A DNA stretch of 64,000 nt from SCUB01 sp041918675 (GCA_041918675.1 JAYRVF010000009.1:111622-175621), one strand, 5' to 3'; counted from the first letter of the stretch, positions 17,674-26,367 are shown. The notes: generated from the sequence alone by a model not told the origin. Translations and numbers: made by a program.

Positions 17674-17889
17674 ATGGCCGAAATGAAGGTCGCCGACATT
17701 CGCGCGATGTCGCTCGATCAGCTCGACGACGAGGTCGTCAAGCTGAAGAAGGAGCGCTTCAATCTGCGCTTCCAGCGCGCGACGGGTCAGCTCGAAAACA
17801 GCGCCCGCCTGCGCGAGACGCGCCGCGACATCGCCCGCATCAAGACCGTCGCCAAGCAGAAGCGCGACGGTCAAGCCAAGAACAAATAA
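17674..17889 (+). CDS. rpmC: 50S ribosomal protein L29
   Basis: 71 residues from ATG 17674, with a good ribosome binding site (ggggaaggg). The frame is open further upstream but lies inside rplP. A small helical protein at the tunnel exit next to L23. The family signature KKERFNLRFQRATGQLEN is present. Confidence 0.95.
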   Translation: MAEMKVADIRAMSLDQLDDEVVKLKKERFNLRFQRATGQLENSARLRETRRDIARIKTVAKQKRDGQAKNK

Positions 17890-17899
17890 GGGGGCCACG

Positions 17900-18148
17900 A
17901 TGCCGAAACGGACCTTGCATGGCGTCGTCGTCAGCGACAAGCAGGACAAGACGGTGGTGGTGCGCGTCGAGCGACGTTTCACCCACCCGATCTACAAGAA
18001 GACGATCCGCCGCTCGAAGAATTACCACGCCCATGACGAGGGTAACACCTACGCCGTCGGCGACATCGTCTGGATCGAGGAGAGCCGGCCGATCTCGAAG
18101 TTGAAGCGCTGGACCGTGGTCCAGGGCGAGAAGAAGAAATCCGCTTGA
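17900..18148 (+). CDS. rpsQ: 30S ribosomal protein S17
   Basis: 82 residues. Early-binding 30S protein. MPKRTLHGVVVSDKQDKTVV and RRFTHPIYKKTIRRSKNYHAHDE (motif, shown in part: HPIYKKTIRRSKNYHAHDE) fit the family. A 69-bp gap to rplN holds a short GC hairpin (GGGACCGCCGGTCCC) that could be a weak pause or processing site. Confidence 0.96.
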   Translation: MPKRTLHGVVVSDKQDKTVVVRVERRFTHPIYKKTIRRSKNYHAHDEGNTYAVGDIVWIEESRPISKLKRWTVVQGEKKKSA

Positions 18149-18217
18149 GCCGGCGGGACCGCCGGTCCCGGGGCCAGAGCGCCGTAAAGCGAATGTGGAA
18201 GAGGACGAGGTGCATCA

Positions 18218-18586
18218 ATGATTCAGATGCAGACCAACCTCGACGTGGCCGATAATTCAGGCGCGCGCCGTGTGATGTGTATCAAGGTGCTTGGCGGGTC
18301 CAAGCGCAAATACGCCACCGTCGGCGACATTATCGTCGTGTCGGTCAAGGAAGCCATTCCGCGCGGACGCGTGAAGAAGGGCGACGTGATGAAGGCCGTG
18401 GTTGTGCGCGTGGCCAAGGACATCCGCCGCGCCGACGGCTCCGTCATCCGTTTCGACCGCAACGCCGCGGTGCTGATCAACAACCAGTCCGAGCCGATCG
18501 GCACCCGCATTTTCGGCCCGGTGCCGCGCGAGCTGCGCGCGCGCAACCATATGAAGATCATTTCGCTCGCGCCGGAGGTGCTGTGA
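18218..18586 (+). CDS. rplN: 50S ribosomal protein L14
   Basis: 122 residues. L14 forms an inter-subunit bridge and is the binding site of the silencing factor RsfS. MIQMQTNLDVADNSGARRVM and the C-terminal FGPVPRELRARNHMKIISLA are diagnostic. The TGA stop overlaps the rplX start (TGATG). Confidence 0.97.
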   Translation: MIQMQTNLDVADNSGARRVMCIKVLGGSKRKYATVGDIIVVSVKEAIPRGRVKKGDVMKAVVVRVAKDIRRADGSVIRFDRNAAVLINNQSEPIGTRIFGPVPRELRARNHMKIISLAPEVL

Positions 18587-18903
18587 TGGCCGCCAGGATC
18601 CGCAAGGGCGACAAGGTGAAGGTGCTGACCGGCCGGGACAAGGGTCGCGTCGGCGAGGTCATCGAGGTGCGCCCGGACGAGGGCCGCGCGCTGGTGCGCG
18701 GCGTCAACGTCGTCAAGCGCCACCAGAAGCAGACCCAGAACCAGGAGGGCGGCATCATCTCCAAGGAGTCGCCGATCCATCTGTCCAATATCGCGCTCAT
18801 CGATCCCAAGGACGGCAAGCCGACCCGCGTCGGCTTCAAGATTCACGCCGACGGCAAGAAGGTCAGGGTCGCCAAGCGCTCGGGAGCCGACATCGATGTC
18901 TGA
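18586..18903 (+). CDS. rplX: 50S ribosomal protein L24
   Basis: 105 residues from ATG 18586, coupled to the rplN stop; an upstream open frame lies within rplN. L24 is an assembly initiator. The KOW motif KGDKVKVLTGRDKGRVGEV is at the N-terminus. It overlaps rplE by 8 bp. Confidence 0.96.
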   Translation: MAARIRKGDKVKVLTGRDKGRVGEVIEVRPDEGRALVRGVNVVKRHQKQTQNQEGGIISKESPIHLSNIALIDPKDGKPTRVGFKIHADGKKVRVAKRSGADIDV

Positions 18904-19453
18904 GACCGCCTATGTGCCGCGCCTCAAGGCGCAATTCGACACGGTGATCCGGCCGAAGCTGTCCGAGCAGTTCGGCTACTCCAACGCCATGCAGGTGCCG
19001 CGGCTGACCAAGGTCGTGCTCAACATGGGCGTCGGCGACGCCGTCAACGATCGCAAGAAGGTGGAACTCGCCTCGCAGGATCTGGCGCTGATCGCCGGAC
19101 AGAAGGCGATCATCACCTATTCGCGCAAGGCGATCTCGACCTTCAAGCTGCGCGAGAACCAGCCGATCGGCGCCAAGGTGACGCTGCGCAAGGCGCGCAT
19201 GTACGAATTCATCGACCGCCTGGTCAACATCGCGCTGCCGCGGGTGCGCGACTTCCGCGGCCTCAACCCCAAGAGCTTCGACGGCGGCGGCAATTATTCG
19301 CTCGGCATCAAGGAGCACTTCATCTTCCCGGAAATCGACTACGACAAGACCGGGGAGGTGTGGGGCATGGATATCACCGTCTGCACTTCGGCGAGCACCG
19401 ACGACGAGGCGCGCGCGTTGCTGACGGCTTTCAATTTCCCGTTCCGGCAGTGA
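18896..19453 (+). CDS. rplE: 50S ribosomal protein L5
   Basis: 185 residues. L5 binds 5S rRNA and contacts the P-site tRNA. VPRLTKVVLNMGVGDAVNDR and the C-terminal GMDITVCTSASTDDEARALL are family hallmarks. It begins inside the end of rplX (8-bp overlap). Confidence 0.97.
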   Translation: MSETAYVPRLKAQFDTVIRPKLSEQFGYSNAMQVPRLTKVVLNMGVGDAVNDRKKVELASQDLALIAGQKAIITYSRKAISTFKLRENQPIGAKVTLRKARMYEFIDRLVNIALPRVRDFRGLNPKSFDGGGNYSLGIKEHFIFPEIDYDKTGEVWGMDITVCTSASTDDEARALLTAFNFPFRQ

Positions 19454-19497
19454 GGCCTTCCGGCAGGACCTCAAACGCGGAAACCCAGGAGACGCGA

Positions 19498-19803
19498 ATG
19501 GCGAAGAAGAGTTCGATCGAGAAGAACAACCGGCGGCGCGGCTTGGTGAAGAAGTTCACCGCCCGGCGCGCGAAGTTGAAGGCGATCATCAACGACAGGT
19601 CGAAGCCGATGGAGGAGCGTTTCGCCGCCTCGCTCAAGCTCGCCGAGGTGCCGCGCAATTCGTCGAAGACGCGCGTGCGCAATCGCTGCGAGCTGACCGG
19701 TCGTCCGCGGGGCGTCTACCGCAAGCACAAGCTCAGCCGCATCGCGCTGCGCGAGCTCGGCTCCAAGGGCCTGATCCCGGGCCTGGTCAAGTCGAGCTGG
19801 TGA
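19498..19803 (+). CDS. rpsN: 30S ribosomal protein S14 (zinc-free form)
   Basis: 101 residues from ATG 19498. MAKKSSIEKNNRRRGLVKKF at the N-terminus and NRCELTGRPRGVYRKHKLSR toward the C-terminus. The long form without CxxC pairs means it does not need zinc. It sits between rplE and rpsH. Confidence 0.96.
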   Translation: MAKKSSIEKNNRRRGLVKKFTARRAKLKAIINDRSKPMEERFAASLKLAEVPRNSSKTRVRNRCELTGRPRGVYRKHKLSRIALRELGSKGLIPGLVKSSW

Positions 19804-19816
19804 GGAGGATCGCGCC

Positions 19817-20215
19817 ATGCCCATGAACGATCCGATCGGCGATTTGATCACGCGCATCCGCAACGCGCAGATGCGCAACAAGTCCAAGGTGTCGGCGCCG
19901 GGCTCGAAAATGCGCGCCCGCGTGCTCGACGTGCTCAAGAGCGAGGGCTACATCCGCGGCTACGCCACGGTCGAGCACAGCGGCGGCCGCAACGAGCTGG
20001 AGATCGAGCTGAAGTATTTCGACGGCGAGCCGGTGATCCGCGAGATCGCGCGGGTGTCGAAGCCGGGCCGGCGGGTCTACGCCTCGGTGAAGAACCTGCC
20101 GCGCATCAACAACGGACTGGGCGTCGCCGTCCTGTCCACGCCGAAGGGCATCATGGCCGATCACGACGCGCGCGAGGCCAATGTCGGCGGCGAAGTCCTG
20201 TTCACGGTATTCTAA
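19817..20215 (+). CDS. rpsH: 30S ribosomal protein S8
   Basis: 132 residues. S8 binds central-domain 16S rRNA and in enterobacteria also represses the spc operon. MPMNDPIGDLITRIRNAQMR and the C-terminal GVAVLSTPKGIMADHDAREA are present. Directly followed by rplF. Confidence 0.97.
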   Translation: MPMNDPIGDLITRIRNAQMRNKSKVSAPGSKMRARVLDVLKSEGYIRGYATVEHSGGRNELEIELKYFDGEPVIREIARVSKPGRRVYASVKNLPRINNGLGVAVLSTPKGIMADHDAREANVGGEVLFTVF

Positions 20216-20237
20216 CGGAAGGATAGGGAACAGCACC

Positions 20238-20771
20238 ATGTCGCGAGTTGGCAAAAGGCCGGTGACTGTGCCTGCGGGAGTGACCGCGACCGTCGAGGGC
20301 CAGACCGTGAAGATGAAGGGCCCGAAGGGGCAGCTTCAGTTCGTCGTCCCCGACGACGTCGCCGTCAAGCTCGACAAGGGCGAGGTGAGCGTCGATCCGC
20401 GCGCCGAGACCAAGCGCGCCCGCGCGCTGTGGGGCACCGCGCGCGCGCAGATCGCCAATCTCGTCGCCGGCGTCGCCAAGGGGTTCGAGAAGAAGCTGGA
20501 GATCACCGGCGTCGGCTACCGCGCGGCGGTGCAGGGCAAGAACCTGCAGCTCTCGCTCGGCTACAGCCATGACGTGGTGTTTTCGATTCCGGAAGGCATC
20601 GCCATCGTCACGCCCAAGCCGACCGAAATCGTCATCAGCGGCATCGACCGCCAGCGCGTCGGTCAGGTCGCGGCCGAGATCCGCGGCTACCGGCCGCCGG
20701 AGCCCTACAAGGGCAAGGGCGTGCGTTACGCCGGCGAGTTCATCTTCCGCAAGGAAGGCAAGAAGAAGTAA
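20238..20771 (+). CDS. rplF: 50S ribosomal protein L6
   Basis: 177 residues from ATG 20238. L6 lies near the GTPase-associated centre. MSRVGKRPVTVPAGVTATVE and the C-terminal signature RPPEPYKGKGVRYAGE are present. Confidence 0.97.
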   Translation: MSRVGKRPVTVPAGVTATVEGQTVKMKGPKGQLQFVVPDDVAVKLDKGEVSVDPRAETKRARALWGTARAQIANLVAGVAKGFEKKLEITGVGYRAAVQGKNLQLSLGYSHDVVFSIPEGIAIVTPKPTEIVISGIDRQRVGQVAAEIRGYRPPEPYKGKGVRYAGEFIFRKEGKKK

Positions 20772-20783
20772 CGGGAGCCGATC

Positions 20784-21146
20784 ATGGCAATGGGTCACGT
20801 CACCAACATGAGGCGCAAGAACCGCGTGCGACGCGTGCTGCGCCGCGCCGCCAATGGCCGGCCGCGCCTGTCGGTGTTCCGCTCGTCGAAGCACATCTAT
20901 GCCCAGGTCATCGACGACGCCAAGGGCGTGACCCTGGCGTCGGCCTCGTCGCTGGAAAAGACGATGCGCGAGCAGGCCAAGACCGGCGCCGATGTCGACG
21001 CCGCCAAGGCGGTCGGCAAGCTGGTGGCCGAGCGCGCGATCAAGAACGGCGTCAAGGAAGTCGTGTTCGACCGCGGCGGCTATCTCTATCACGGCCGCGT
21101 CAAGGCGCTGGCCGATGCCGCGCGCGAGGGCGGCCTCAGCTTCTAA
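20784..21146 (+). CDS. rplR: 50S ribosomal protein L18
   Basis: 120 residues. L18 carries 5S rRNA into the 50S subunit. RLSVFRSSKHIYAQVIDD and VVFDRGGYLYHGRVKALADA fit the family. Followed by rpsE after 48 bp. Confidence 0.97.
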   Translation: MAMGHVTNMRRKNRVRRVLRRAANGRPRLSVFRSSKHIYAQVIDDAKGVTLASASSLEKTMREQAKTGADVDAAKAVGKLVAERAIKNGVKEVVFDRGGYLYHGRVKALADAAREGGLSF

Positions 21147-21194
21147 TGGAACGACGAACAGGGCTATCGGGCCCGAATGGAATGGAAAAAGACC

Positions 21195-21767
21195 ATGGCA
21201 GGTGAACGCGAACGCGGTGGCCGTGAGCGACGGGAACGGGAAGAGCGCGACAGCGAGTTTGTCGACAAGCTCGTGCACATCAACCGTGTCGCCAAGGTGG
21301 TCAAGGGCGGCAAGCGCTTCGGCTTCGCGGCGCTGGTCGTCGTCGGCGATCAGAAGGGACGCGTCGGCTTCGGCCACGGCAAGGCCCGCGAAGTGCCGGA
21401 AGCGATCCGCAAGGCGACCGACTCGGCCAAGCGCGGCCTGACGCGCGTGCCGCTGCGCGAAGGCCGCACGCTGCATCACGACGTCGCCGGCCGCCATGGC
21501 GCCGGCAAGGTGTTGCTGCGCGCGGCGCCTCCCGGCACCGGCATCATCGCCGGCGGCCCGATGCGCGCGGTGTTCGAGACGCTCGGCATGCAGGACGTGG
21601 TCGCCAAATCGCTCGGCTCGTCGAACCCCTACAACATGGTGCGCGCCACCTTCGACGCGCTCAAGCGGCAGGATGCGCCGCGGTCGGTCGCCGCGCGCCG
21701 CAATCTCAAGGTGTCGACGCTGCAATCGCGCCGCCAGGGGGGCGACGCCGAGGCCGCCGCCGACTAA
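21195..21767 (+). CDS. rpsE: 30S ribosomal protein S5
   Basis: 190 residues from ATG 21195 (MAGERERGG...), preferred over ATG 21177 because it matches the family start in this order. S5 works with S4 and S12 in decoding accuracy. The N-terminus is Arg/Glu-rich; VKGGKRFGFAALVVVGDQKG and GIIAGGPMRAVFETLGM are the conserved cores. Confidence 0.96.
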   Translation: MAGERERGGRERREREERDSEFVDKLVHINRVAKVVKGGKRFGFAALVVVGDQKGRVGFGHGKAREVPEAIRKATDSAKRGLTRVPLREGRTLHHDVAGRHGAGKVLLRAAPPGTGIIAGGPMRAVFETLGMQDVVAKSLGSSNPYNMVRATFDALKRQDAPRSVAARRNLKVSTLQSRRQGGDAEAAAD

Positions 21768-21791
21768 GGCAAGTGATCGGGAGAAACCGGA

Positions 21792-21989
21792 ATGGCCAAG
21801 GCCGCGAAAAACAGCATGCTCAAGGTTGAGCAGATCGGCAGTCCGATCCGCCGCCACCATTCGCAGCGCTCGACGCTCATCGGCCTGCGCCTCAACCGCA
21901 TCGGTCGCGTTTCCGAGCTGCCGGACACGCCGGAAGTTCGCGGCATGATCGCCAAGGTTCAACACCTCGTCCGCGTCGTCGAGGGCTAG
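21792..21989 (+). CDS. rpmD: 50S ribosomal protein L30
   Basis: 65 residues. KVEQIGSPIRRHHSQRSTL and GLRLNRIGRVSELPDTPEVR identify it. Standard place between rpsE and rplO. Confidence 0.95.
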   Translation: MAKAAKNSMLKVEQIGSPIRRHHSQRSTLIGLRLNRIGRVSELPDTPEVRGMIAKVQHLVRVVEG

Positions 21990-22010
21990 TCTTTCAAGGA
22001 GTAACGGGCG

Positions 22011-22496
22011 ATGAAGCTCAACGATCTCGCCGACAATCCGGGCGCGCGCAAGGGGCGCATGCGCATCGGCCGGGGCATCGGCTCCGGCAAGGGCAAGACC
22101 GGCGGCCGCGGCGGCAAGGGCCAGACCGCGCGCACCGGCGTGCGCATCAAGGGCTTCGAGGGCGGCCAGATGCCGCTGCATCGTCGCCTGCCCAAGCGCG
22201 GCTTCAACAACATTTTCCGGGTGGAGTTCAACGAGGTCAATCTCGGCCGCGTGCAGGCCGCGATCGACGCCGGCAAGCTTGCCGCCAATGAGCCGGTGAC
22301 GGCCGAGGCGCTGGTCAAGGCCGGCGTGCTCCGGCGCGCCAAGGCGGGCGTGCGTCTGCTCGGATCGGGCGAAATCAAGGCGAAGGTGGCCTTCGAGGTG
22401 CACGGCGCCTCGAAATCCGCGGTCGCCGCCGTCGAGAAGGCGGGCGGTTCGGTCAAGGTGCTGGCGCCGCCGAAGACGAGCGAAACCGCCACGTGA
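22011..22496 (+). CDS. rplO: 50S ribosomal protein L15
   Basis: 161 residues. Late-assembly 50S protein. MKLNDLADNPGARKGRMRIG followed by the Gly/Lys-rich GRGIGSGKGKTGGRGGKGQ are diagnostic. A small GC hairpin (CGGGC...GCCCG near 22514-22533) lies in the 56-bp gap to secY. Confidence 0.96.
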   Translation: MKLNDLADNPGARKGRMRIGRGIGSGKGKTGGRGGKGQTARTGVRIKGFEGGQMPLHRRLPKRGFNNIFRVEFNEVNLGRVQAAIDAGKLAANEPVTAEALVKAGVLRRAKAGVRLLGSGEIKAKVAFEVHGASKSAVAAVEKAGGSVKVLAPPKTSETAT

Positions 22497-22552
22497 TGTC
22501 TATATAGGCGGGAGCGGGCGGGCTTTCGCCCGGCAACCGGAGCGACAGGCCG

Positions 22553-23884
22553 ATGGCATCAGCAGCAGAGCAACTCGCGGCGAACTTGAACTTCTCGGCG
22601 CTCGCCAAGGCCGACGAACTCAAGAAGCGAATCTGGTTCACGCTCGGCGCGCTGCTGGTCTACCGCCTCGGCACCTACATTCCGCTGCCCGGCATCGATC
22701 CCAACATCTGGGACCAAGTGTTCCGCTCGCAGCAGGGCGGCATTCTCGGCATGTTCAACATGTTCGCCGGCGGCGGCATTCACCGCATGGCGATCTTCGC
22801 CTTGAACATCATGCCCTATATCTCGGCATCGATCATCGTGCAGCTCTTGACCACGGTGTCGCCGACGCTCGAAGCCCTCAAGAAGGAGGGCGAGTCGGGC
22901 CGCAAATTGCTCAACCAGTACACCCGCTATCTCACCGTCATCTTGTCGGTGTTCCAGGCCTATGGCATCGCCATCGGTCTCGAGGGCGCGGGCAATGTCG
23001 TGGCCGATCCCGGCTGGTTCTTCCGTATCGCGACGGTGATCACGCTCACCGGCGGCACGATGTTCCTGATGTGGCTCGGCGAGCAGGTCACCTCGCGCGG
23101 CATCGGCAACGGCATCTCGTTGATCATTCTGGCCGGCATCGTCGCCGAATTGCCGTCGGCCATCGCCGGCACGCTCGAACTCGGCCGCCAGGGCGCGCTG
23201 TCGACGGGCCTCATCCTGATCGTGCTGGTGATGGCGGTCGTGGTGATCGCCTTCATCGTGTTCGTGGAGCGCGCGCAGCGCCGCCTGTTGATCCAGTATC
23301 CGAAGCGGCAGGTCGGCAACAAGATGTTCGAGGGGCAGTCCTCGCATCTGCCGCTGAAGCTCAACACCTCGGGCGTGATCCCGCCGATCTTCGCGTCCTC
23401 GCTGCTGCTGCTGCCGACGACGGTCGCGAATTTCAACGCCGGCAAGGGGCCGGAATGGTTCCAATGGCTGACGACGCAGCTCGGCCATGGCCGGCCGTTG
23501 TTCCTCATTCTTTACATCGCGCTCATTATCTTCTTCGCATTCTTCTACACGGCGATCGTGTTCAACCCGACGGAGACCGCCGATAATCTGAAGAAGCACG
23601 GCGGCTTCATTCCCGGAATCCGTCCCGGCGAACGCACGGCGGAGCACATCGACTACGTGCTCTCGCGCATCACGGTGGTGGGCGCGGGCTATCTCGCGAT
23701 CGTGTGTCTGCTTCCCGAGCTGCTCATCTCCTACGCGTCGGTACCGTTCTATTTCGGGGGCACGTCGCTCCTGATCGTCGTCAGCGTGACGATGGATACC
23801 GTCGCGCAGGTCCAAGGCTACCTCCTGGCTCACCAATATGAGGGCCTGATCAAACGCTCCAAGCTGAGAGGTCGCCGCAAGTAG
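22553..23884 (+). CDS. secY: Preprotein translocase subunit SecY
   Basis: 443 residues with about ten hydrophobic transmembrane segments. Forms the SecYEG channel in the inner membrane for export and insertion of proteins. IPLPGIDPNIW near the start, the conserved GIGNGISLIILAGIVAELPS and the cytosolic loop LRKHG-type NLKKHGGFIPGIRPGERTAE are seen. Located at the end of the spc cluster, as usual; rpmJ does not follow, adk does. Confidence 0.98.
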   Translation: MASAAEQLAANLNFSALAKADELKKRIWFTLGALLVYRLGTYIPLPGIDPNIWDQVFRSQQGGILGMFNMFAGGGIHRMAIFALNIMPYISASIIVQLLTTVSPTLEALKKEGESGRKLLNQYTRYLTVILSVFQAYGIAIGLEGAGNVVADPGWFFRIATVITLTGGTMFLMWLGEQVTSRGIGNGISLIILAGIVAELPSAIAGTLELGRQGALSTGLILIVLVMAVVVIAFIVFVERAQRRLLIQYPKRQVGNKMFEGQSSHLPLKLNTSGVIPPIFASSLLLLPTTVANFNAGKGPEWFQWLTTQLGHGRPLFLILYIALIIFFAFFYTAIVFNPTETADNLKKHGGFIPGIRPGERTAEHIDYVLSRITVVGAGYLAIVCLLPELLISYASVPFYFGGTSLLIVVSVTMDTVAQVQGYLLAHQYEGLIKRSKLRGRRK

Positions 23885-23897
23885 CAAGGGGGAGACC

Positions 23898-24869
23898 ATG
23901 AAACTGATTCTTCTTGGCCCGCCGGGGTCGGGCAAGGGTACGCAGTCGGAGCGCCTGGTGGCGCGGCACGGGTTGGTTCAACTTTCCACCGGGGACATGT
24001 TGCGCGCGGCGGTCGCCGCCGGCACGCCGGTCGGTCTTCGCGCCAAGGACATCATGGCGCGCGGCGAACTCGTTCCCGACGACGTCGTCGTCGCCATCAT
24101 CGCCGACCGCATCGCCGCGCCCGATTGCGCCGAGGGCTTCATCCTCGACGGCTTCCCGCGCACCGTGCCGCAGGCGATCGCGCTCGACCGGTTGCTCGCC
24201 GAGAAGGGCATCAAGCTCGACGCGGTGATTGAACTGCGCGTCAACGAAGCCATCCTGCTGCAACGGGTCGAGACGCGCATCGCGCAGATGCGGGCGCGCG
24301 GCGAGCCGATCAGGGCCGACGACAACGCCGAATCGCTGGCCAAGCGCCTGGACGCCTACCGGTCGCAGACCGCGCCGCTCGTCGAATATTATGGCGAGAA
24401 GGGTGCGCTGACGACGATCGACGGCATGATGGCGATCGACGAAGTCAGCGCCGCGATCGCGCGCGCGCTGGCGGCGATCACGCCGGCGAAGTCGGCGAAC
24501 GTCCCCGGCAAGGCGTCCGCGAAGGCGCCGGGCGATGCGCGTGGCGCAGCCGGCGCCGAAGGCGCGAAGTCCTCGGCGGCCGGAAAGCGCGGCAAGCGGG
24601 CGGGAAAGAAGGCGGCCGCGAAGGGCGTCAAGAAGTCCGCCAAGAAAGCCACCAAGAAGTCCGCGAAGAAGGCGGCAAAGAAGAAGGCTGTAAAGAAGGC
24701 CGGCGCCAAGTCGAAATCCGCCGTCAAGGGCAAGGCAAAGGCGAAGTCCAAGGCCAAGGCGAACTCCAAAGCTAAGGCCAGGGGCAAGGCGAAGTCCAAG
24801 GCAGGGCGCGCCAAGGGCAAGCCCGCGCGGAAGGCGGCTCGCAAGGGCGCGAAGAAAGCACGCCGCTAG
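23898..24869 (+). CDS. adk: Adenylate kinase with a Lys/Ala-rich C-terminal extension
   Basis: 323 residues, against about 190-220 for the family. Catalyses ATP + AMP to 2 ADP in the cytosol. Residues 1-194 are a complete short-LID enzyme: P-loop GPPGSGKGT at 7-15, the AMP-site STGDMLR, DGFPRT at 84-89, and a compact lid (ARGEPIRADDNAE) without zinc cysteines. From about residue 195 to the end the protein is almost only Lys, Ala, Gly, Ser and Arg (for example KKSAKKATKKSAKKAAKKKA), like bacterial histone H1-type tails. The frame is uninterrupted, so this is a genuine extension in the sequence. Role unknown; nucleic acid or ribosome binding is an inference. Confidence 0.95.
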   Translation: MKLILLGPPGSGKGTQSERLVARHGLVQLSTGDMLRAAVAAGTPVGLRAKDIMARGELVPDDVVVAIIADRIAAPDCAEGFILDGFPRTVPQAIALDRLLAEKGIKLDAVIELRVNEAILLQRVETRIAQMRARGEPIRADDNAESLAKRLDAYRSQTAPLVEYYGEKGALTTIDGMMAIDEVSAAIARALAAITPAKSANVPGKASAKAPGDARGAAGAEGAKSSAAGKRGKRAGKKAAAKGVKKSAKKATKKSAKKAAKKKAVKKAGAKSKSAVKGKAKAKSKAKANSKAKARGKAKSKAGRAKGKPARKAARKGAKKARR

Positions 24870-24918
24870 AGCAAATCCCGCGAAAGTGGAATCCACTTTT
24901 GCGAAAGGGATTTTCTCA
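24869..24918. repeat. Palindromic intergenic repeat, GAGCAAATCCC family
   Basis: A long imperfect hairpin begins at the last base of the adk stop codon: arms GAGCAAATCCC + GCGAAAGTGG against CCACTTTTGC + GGGATTTTCTC. It resembles the repeat at 27398-27449 in layout (GAGC, GATCC-like core, GCGAAA/TTTTGC centre). It could also work as a terminator for the secY-adk transcript. Confidence 0.6.
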
Positions 24919-24929
24919 AGGCACTGAAT

Positions 24930-24982
24930 CTGGAGCATTCCCTGTCGGCGAGGCGGTTCCGTCTCGCCGCGAAATGCTCCAG
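24930..24982. repeat. Inverted repeat CTGGAGCATT / AATGCTCCAG
   Basis: Perfect 10-bp outer arms with an inner GGCGAG / CTCGCC pair form a long hairpin immediately after the previous palindrome. Together they fill 24869-24982. The remainder of 24983-25373 contains the rpsM promoter and no gene that I can support. Confidence 0.6.
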
Positions 24983-25197
24983 TCACCGACCGCCTCCCGA
25001 CCGCCTCCGCCCGCCGCCGGATCGGCCGGGGTTCGGTTCGAACCAGATGGGCAAGCTGTTGAAAGCTCGCTTCCCGCGGGCGCCCCGCCGAAGGGGCCCC
25101 GTGGCCGGCCGGATTACACATTGATTCAATAAGTTAGCGGTCATCCCGGGCGGGCGCCCGGCGGGCTATGGCAAGGCGTCGCGGCCTGCCGTCGCAG

Positions 25198-25227
25198 TTG
25201 ACGGAAGGGGCGTGAATCCTCTATTAA
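25198..25227 (+). promoter_or_regulatory. Probable promoter of the rpsM-rpsK-rpoA-rplQ operon
   Basis: TTGACG at 25198-25203 and TATTAA at 25222-25227 with an 18-bp spacer, 147 bp upstream of rpsM. With the repeats after adk it indicates that the alpha operon can be transcribed separately from the spc operon. Confidence 0.55.
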
Positions 25228-25373
25228 CCCCGCATCACGTCGGAGAAATTCCAACGATGCCGGGCCCCGGAGGACGAAGGGGACGGGCGTCGTGTTTGCG
25301 TTTGCTGACGCATCCCCGAATTGAATGAGATCGCGAGACGCCGGCTCGGCCGGCGGCGAGAGGAGTAAAGACC

Positions 25374-25742
25374 GTGGCCCGTATTGCCGGCGTCAACATC
25401 CCGACCAACAAGCGCGTGATCATCGCGCTGCAGTACATCCATGGCATCGGCCAGAAGAAGGCCGCCGAGATCATGGAAAAGGTGAGAATTCCGCATGAGC
25501 GCCGCGTCGCGCAGCTCACCGACCAGGAAGTGCTCCAGATTCGCGAAGTCATCGATCGCGACTACATGGTCGAGGGCGACCTGCGTCGCGAGGTCGGCAT
25601 GAACATCAAGCGCCTGATGGATCTGGGCTGCTATCGCGGCCTGCGCCATCGTCGCGGCCTGCCGGTTCGCGGCCAGCGCACGCACACCAATGCCCGCACC
25701 CGCAAGGGTCCGGCCAAGGCGATCGCCGGCAAGAAGAAGTAA
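25374..25742 (+). CDS. rpsM: 30S ribosomal protein S13
   Basis: 122 residues, starting at GTG 25374 after a strong AGGAG site. MARIAGVNIPTNKRVIIALQ and the C-terminal RGQRTHTNARTRKGPAKAI are family hallmarks. S13 contacts tRNA and forms an inter-subunit bridge. First gene of the alpha operon. Confidence 0.97.
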   Translation: MARIAGVNIPTNKRVIIALQYIHGIGQKKAAEIMEKVRIPHERRVAQLTDQEVLQIREVIDRDYMVEGDLRREVGMNIKRLMDLGCYRGLRHRRGLPVRGQRTHTNARTRKGPAKAIAGKKK

Positions 25743-25863
25743 TTCGGCCGGCCCCGGGTAGGGGCCCGCGATATTTCCGGTCGCGCGTCGCGCCGTCCGG
25801 GATCGGCCGAGCGAGAATGTTCCCCAGCGTCTGGCATTACGGACGCGCTTGAAGGAAGAGAAA

Positions 25864-26253
25864 ATGGGCAAGGAAGCCACCCGCGTCCGCCGTCGCGAAC
25901 GCAAGAACATCGCATCCGGCGTCGCGCACGTGAATTCGTCGTTCAACAACACGACGATCACCATCACCGACGCGCAGGGCAACACCATCGCCTGGTCGTC
26001 CGCCGGCACGATGGGCTTCAAGGGCTCGCGCAAGTCGACGCCTTATGCCGCGCAGATCGCCGGCGAGGACGTCGCCAAGAAGGCGCAGGAGCACGGCATG
26101 CGCACGCTCGAAGTCGAGGTCGCGGGCCCGGGTTCCGGACGCGAGTCGGCCTTGCGCGCGTTGCAGTCGGCGGGTTTCACCATCACGTCGATCCGCGACG
26201 TGACGCCGATCCCGCATAATGGATGCCGGCCGCGCAAGCGCCGCCGGGTGTAA
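25864..26253 (+). CDS. rpsK: 30S ribosomal protein S11
   Basis: 129 residues from ATG 25864 with ggaagag upstream; a TTG 15 bp earlier is less likely. S11 lies on the 30S platform. HVNSSFNNTTITITDAQGN and the C-terminal PIPHNGCRPRKRRRV are diagnostic. As in other alphaproteobacteria, rpsD is not between this gene and rpoA. Confidence 0.97.
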   Translation: MGKEATRVRRRERKNIASGVAHVNSSFNNTTITITDAQGNTIAWSSAGTMGFKGSRKSTPYAAQIAGEDVAKKAQEHGMRTLEVEVAGPGSGRESALRALQSAGFTITSIRDVTPIPHNGCRPRKRRRV

Positions 26254-26367
26254 GGCATTGCATTGTCGCGGCATGGCCGTCGCCGGTCCGCGATAAAGTT
26301 GATTGCGTGAAAGCGCGGGATGGCACCAGGCCGTGACGGCGACCATCCGGCCCAACATCCAACCACA

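Noticed and set aside
20202..22403. Minus-strand frame of 733 codons
   Set aside because: Antisense of rplF to rplO, all of which are certain.
26320..26367. Earlier rpoA start at 26320
   Set aside because: The extra residues are not found in the family; ATG 26368 or GTG 26380 fit known N-termini.
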